DNA of 64,000 bases from UBA1764 sp045642565 (lineage in GTDB: Bacteria; Bacillota; Clostridia; Peptostreptococcales; Anaerovoracaceae), in contig JAZUJE010000013.1 in NCBI GenBank assembly GCA_045642565.1, positions 77,230-141,229 of the forward strand. Direction: 5' to 3'. Position 1 is the stretch's first letter, and every line of letters begins with the position of its first letter. Below, piece by piece: positions 62,001-64,000 of the stretch. The notes under the pieces are model-generated. The model was not told the DNA's origin. It did not search any database and worked only from the letters and a program-made list of their open reading frames with translations. Position numbers and translations under genes: made by a program.

Positions 62001-62321
62001 TGCCTGCTCTTTAGAAATCTTTTTATTTGTATGCGCAGCATTATTAGCAGTCTTTCGGATAAAATCCATTCTGCGCCAGATATCGATGCCAACTATATCT
62101 CTAAATGATTCATCACTAATTAAACTAATTAATGAATCTTGATAAGGCATCTCAAGTTCACTGTCAACAGAATACATCCATTTAACAGCAAATTCCATAG
62201 CACGACGACAACTAAGTGTGCATTCCCCTGCATCAATACTAAAAATCTTTTCTGCAGCAATTGCTGCATCAGAAAAAGTATCAAAGCAACTATTCTGTTT
62301 TAAAAAATCAAAATTTGTCAT
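59037..62321 (-). CDS. hsdR: Type I restriction enzyme R subunit
   Basis: About 1,094 residues. A DUF4145-like helical region occupies about residues 1-130. The HSDR_N nuclease motif follows: ADYVLYSDDGRPLAVVEAKKT (D-ExK, about 225-245). A superfamily 2 helicase has MATGSGKT (about 360), CDEAHRS (about 457), GLTATP and QMIGRGTR. An EcoEI-type C-terminal domain completes it. It translocates DNA and cuts away from unmethylated sites together with HsdM and HsdS. The ATG at 62321 shares a base with the FRG stop (TAATG) and follows GGGAG; the GTG at 62339 would be inside that site. Confidence 0.94.
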   Translation of the reverse strand: MTNFDFLKQNSCFDTFSDAAIAAEKIFSIDAGECTLSCRRAMEFAVKWMYSVDSELEMPYQDSLISLISDESFRDIVGIDIWRRMDFIRKTANNAAHTNKKISKEQAELCLENLYVFLDFVAYCYGDNYQPGSFDASLLGKDENKNVEISELDFKKLLQENEALKNELTVKRNEKQPSYVPKPLDLTEYNTRKLYIDTMLVDAGWVESKDWFNEVELNGMPNESGIGYADYVLYSDDGRPLAVVEAKKTCVDVAKGRQQAKLYADLLEKYCHRRPVVFLTNGFETRIIDNVYPERKCAAVWSKRDLEKFFNLQTLRTSLKNITINKEIAGRYYQEAAIKATCDALDNKNRRKALLVMATGSGKTRTVIELCDVLLNHGWIKNILFLADRNALVTQAKRSFVNLLPDLSVTNLCEDKSDYNAHCVFSTYQTMYNIIDSVHDEEGKLFTCGHFDLVICDEAHRSVYNKYRDIFNYFDAPLIGLTATPKDEIDKNTYDIFELENGVPTYGYDLAQAVQDGYLVDFLSVETRLKFIEEGIVYDDLSEEDKAEYEATFTDENGKLPESISSSAINEWIFNEDTIKEVLNTVMNHGLHIDYGNKLGKTIIFAKNHAHAEKIFQVFNKEYPNLNGYAKVIDNQIKFAQNAIDEFSEANKLPQIAISVDMLDTGIDVPEILNLVFFKKVMSKAKFWQMIGRGTRLCPTLIDGKDKTKFFIFDFCGNFEFFRLNKGKATANVIALQGALFNLKAQIIYKLQDIAYQTEELIEFRKTLVNDMVSKVRALNRENFAVKQHLKYVDLYSNYETYQTLTYEDTLKISDELAPLILPEEDDAKALRFDALIYGIELAYLSGQKYNKARKDLMNKVQGVASVANIPEIMAQSVLINKLLHSNYIDDADINDFEDIRENLRDLIKYIPVSRLTYDTNFDDEILSMAWNESELDNDDLQNYKAKAEFYVRQHADNAVIAKLKKNIPLTTNDLKALEDVLWHEIGSQQDYETEYGTKPLGEFVREIVGLDMAAAKEAFAEYLSDASLDSRQIYFVNQIVEYIVHNGIMKDLSVLQESPFTDRGSIAEIFTDMKVWLGIRHAIEQVNANAIAA

Positions 62322-63253
62322 TATTGGTTTTTCTCCCACAGAAACTGCTCTAACAAATCGCTACGATATTTTCGCTCAATATATTTACCGACGCCATCCA
62401 TTCCAGGAAATAAAGTTTTCGCATTTATACCAATATGTTCAAGATCTCGCAAAATAAATCGCTTTTGAGATGAAGTAATATTTACCTTAAATAAAAATGC
62501 TAATGAACGATAATTTTCTCTCACGCGCTTACCGGCAAAAATTTTAGGCTCTAAATTTAATTGCATATAATCATCTTTGTTAATCATTTCATCTAAAGGC
62601 CGTCTATCTAATCCCCACGTCATAAACCAACTTGACTGTGCCGACATTCTACTATCAATATAGCGAGGAGTAAAAACGAAAGGATATTGTGGCAAATCAG
62701 GCTCCTTACTATTTATGATCAACTTGGTAATTGTAGTGGCGGATAAATTTTTAATTTTTTCACTATTTTCTTTTATATAGTGGCTACTGTAATAATTCTC
62801 CGTATTAAATACCCATATAGCACCATCGCAATTATCATCGTTTATACATGCAAAATATAAAGCAACTAAAGAGTTTGACGTCCAATCTAAGAATCGTGTT
62901 GGAACACCATAGTGCTGTGCAATCTCAGCCCACTGCACTAAATCATCAGGTCTAACAGCGGTATTGTACGCTAAAGTCTCATTAATAAAATCTTGTAAAA
63001 TGTCTATCTCGCTATTAAAATATTTTGAAGAATGTATCTCATCATTATTTTTTCTAAACAAGTTAGGTAAAAGTTTATATTCAGTATTTGCCTGTCCACG
63101 AAAAAGAAAACGAGGTTGAGTAGGGTTGTATGGAGCTATATTACTAGGATATTGCTTACTTAATTCCTTTACGATTGCCAAATACTGTTCAAGTGAATTG
63201 ATAGAACTATCAAATATTTTTTTCTTAGGTTCGGTATTTTCTTGTTTTTCCAT
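62321..63253 (-). CDS. FRG-domain protein inside the type I restriction operon
   Basis: 310-residue protein of the FRG family. Hallmark segments are PRFLFRGQANTEYKLLP (FRG motif), AQHYGVPTRFLDWTSNSLVALYFAC and, in the C-terminal half, RPLDEMINKDDYM. The biochemical function of FRG proteins is not established. They are often found near defence genes, which fits here. It lies between hsdS and hsdR; its stop overlaps the hsdR start and its own start follows AAAGGAG, so it is a full operon member rather than a remnant. Confidence 0.88.
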   Translation of the reverse strand: MEKQENTEPKKKIFDSSINSLEQYLAIVKELSKQYPSNIAPYNPTQPRFLFRGQANTEYKLLPNLFRKNNDEIHSSKYFNSEIDILQDFINETLAYNTAVRPDDLVQWAEIAQHYGVPTRFLDWTSNSLVALYFACINDDNCDGAIWVFNTENYYSSHYIKENSEKIKNLSATTITKLIINSKEPDLPQYPFVFTPRYIDSRMSAQSSWFMTWGLDRRPLDEMINKDDYMQLNLEPKIFAGKRVRENYRSLAFLFKVNITSSQKRFILRDLEHIGINAKTLFPGMDGVGKYIERKYRSDLLEQFLWEKNQ

Positions 63254-63311
63254 AATACGCTCCTTTATCCAAAGATTTTTTTACATTCAGCTAACAAATA
63301 ATGTTTGTTCT

Positions 63312-64000
63312 TTATATCGCACTTATTATATCTACAACTTTTGATTTGTCGAGCTGTTTGGCAAATACCAAAAACTCTTTTTGTTTATCTAATGAAGGAC
63401 ATTTTATTTCAAATGCTTTCACTATTTTTAAATTGAATCCCTTCATAATTGAACCGTTATGAATTCCATCTATCTGATATTGAATTCCATCATCTTTGCA
63501 GAATGCTAAATGAAAGAATTCAGGACACATAACCTCTTTGTTAACCTTTAAAATACATAAATGGCTCGAAATTATGGCTGTTCCAAGGCTTTCAGGAATA
63601 ACAGCAACTCTTCCTACAGTACCCATCATAGACATAATAATATCTTTTGGTTCAACTTTATATTTTTCTAATTCGTGATATTTAGTTTCATCAACATATC
63701 TGATTTCTTTAAAATCAAATTCGTTTTTTACTGCGTTGTCAGTGCCTAATACAAAAGCAAATCCCTCATTTGATATTTCGTGTTTATGTAAAGCACTCCC
63801 AAATGGACCAATTTTAAAAGAATCGCATACTTCTTCTACTGATTTTGTTTTTTCGTTTTCAAACATCTCGACAAATCGGGCTTTGATGAGTTCATCCAGC
63901 TTTTGAAGTTCCTGCTGACGAGCAGCAATAATCAAGGACACTCTATCAAGCACATCTGCAATTTCAGCTTGCTTTTCTAACGACGGGAATGGAATTGTTG
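63312..64000 (-). CDS. hsdS: Type I restriction specificity subunit, C-terminal part (cut by window edge)
   Basis: Specificity subunit that selects the DNA target. The frame is open to base 64000, and the visible part begins IPFPSLEKQAEIADVLDRVSL, the central conserved helix region. Next come the coiled-coil spacer (QQELQKLDELIKARFVEMF) and a complete second target-recognition domain with KIGPFGSALHK and GTVGRVAVIPE. It ends with LDKQKEFLVFAKQLDKSK. The first target domain and hsdM are expected beyond the window. A 58-base gap separates it from the FRG gene. Confidence 0.93.
   Translation of the reverse strand, partial: TIPFPSLEKQAEIADVLDRVSLIIAARQQELQKLDELIKARFVEMFENEKTKSVEEVCDSFKIGPFGSALHKHEISNEGFAFVLGTDNAVKNEFDFKEIRYVDETKYHELEKYKVEPKDIIMSMMGTVGRVAVIPESLGTAIISSHLCILKVNKEVMCPEFFHLAFCKDDGIQYQIDGIHNGSIMKGFNLKIVKAFEIKCPSLDKQKEFLVFAKQLDKSKVVDIISAI

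Noticed and set aside
1..64000. tRNA, rRNA, CRISPR arrays, insertion sequences, prophage
   Set aside because: No CCA-ended cloverleaf, no rRNA-like stretch, no regularly spaced repeats and no transposase or integrase motif noticed while reading; a dedicated tRNAscan/ISfinder run was not possible.

Overview
This AT-rich window fits a strictly anaerobic, Gram-positive-type Bacillota of the class Clostridia. Pointers are an oxygen-labile single-chain Fe-S L-serine dehydratase, a 4-hydroxybutyryl-CoA dehydratase with its Fe-S ligands intact, rubrerythrin, an SLH-anchored surface glycosidase, three CoA-transferases of fermentative type, and strong Clostridia-like ribosome sites (GGAGG) and extended -10 promoters. 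I cannot assign a genus. 53 protein genes are listed, two cut by the window edges. I see no rRNA, tRNA, CRISPR array, transposase or phage gene, and no gene-free stretch longer than about 255 bases.

Layout. 1-4033 (minus): E2-like acyltransferase, acyl-CoA ligase, serine dehydratase, start of glycerol kinase. 4198-5667 (plus): 4-hydroxybutyryl-CoA dehydratase. 5698-9653 (minus): GH3/SLH surface glycosidase, alpha/beta hydrolase, HAD phosphatase. 9785-11243 (plus): adenosine deaminase and D-aminoacyl-tRNA deacylase. 11286-27374 (minus): a run of tightly packed genes that looks like one operon, AI-2E-type permease, NhaC antiporter, MscS channel, Gfo/Idh oxidoreductase, a 2,974-residue three-module NRPS ending in a reductase, SpoIIE-type phosphatase, STAS protein, Sfp-type PPTase and macrodomain protein. 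27482-31328 (minus): class II aldolase, then a D-aspartate-like set (ATP-grasp ligase, aspartate racemase, APH-fold kinase). 31493-34232 (plus): HD hydrolase, threonine dehydratase, RidA, rubrerythrin.

34292-44590: DUF362 protein, putative ECF S component, an operon of aminopeptidase-like hydrolase, GPH symporter, transaldolase-like aldolase and Zn-alcohol dehydrogenase, then a family I CoA-transferase and two family III CoA-transferases in divergent units. 44650-48741 (minus): alanine dehydrogenase, orphan TrpB, MBL hydrolase, flavodoxin/ferredoxin protein. 48881-54225 (minus): SAM hydroxide adenosyltransferase, complete ECF transporter (S, fused A1A2, T), membrane-anchored phosphoesterase. 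54356-58329: TauE/SafE permease, DUF711 and ACT proteins, glycerate 2-kinase. 58393-64000 (minus): end of a type I restriction-modification locus (hsdS part, FRG-domain gene, hsdR) followed by an SGNH hydrolase.

The most interesting system is the NRPS operon. Its first adenylation domain lacks the Asp that normally holds the amino group, so it probably loads a carboxylic acid cap. Two amino-acid modules follow, and the chain is released by reduction. The predicted product class is an acyl-dipeptide aldehyde (or alcohol, or a cyclised derivative). Co-transcribed SpoIIE phosphatase and STAS protein suggest partner-switching control. Second in interest are the FRG gene inside the type I restriction operon and the SAM-hydrolase/ECF transporter operon.
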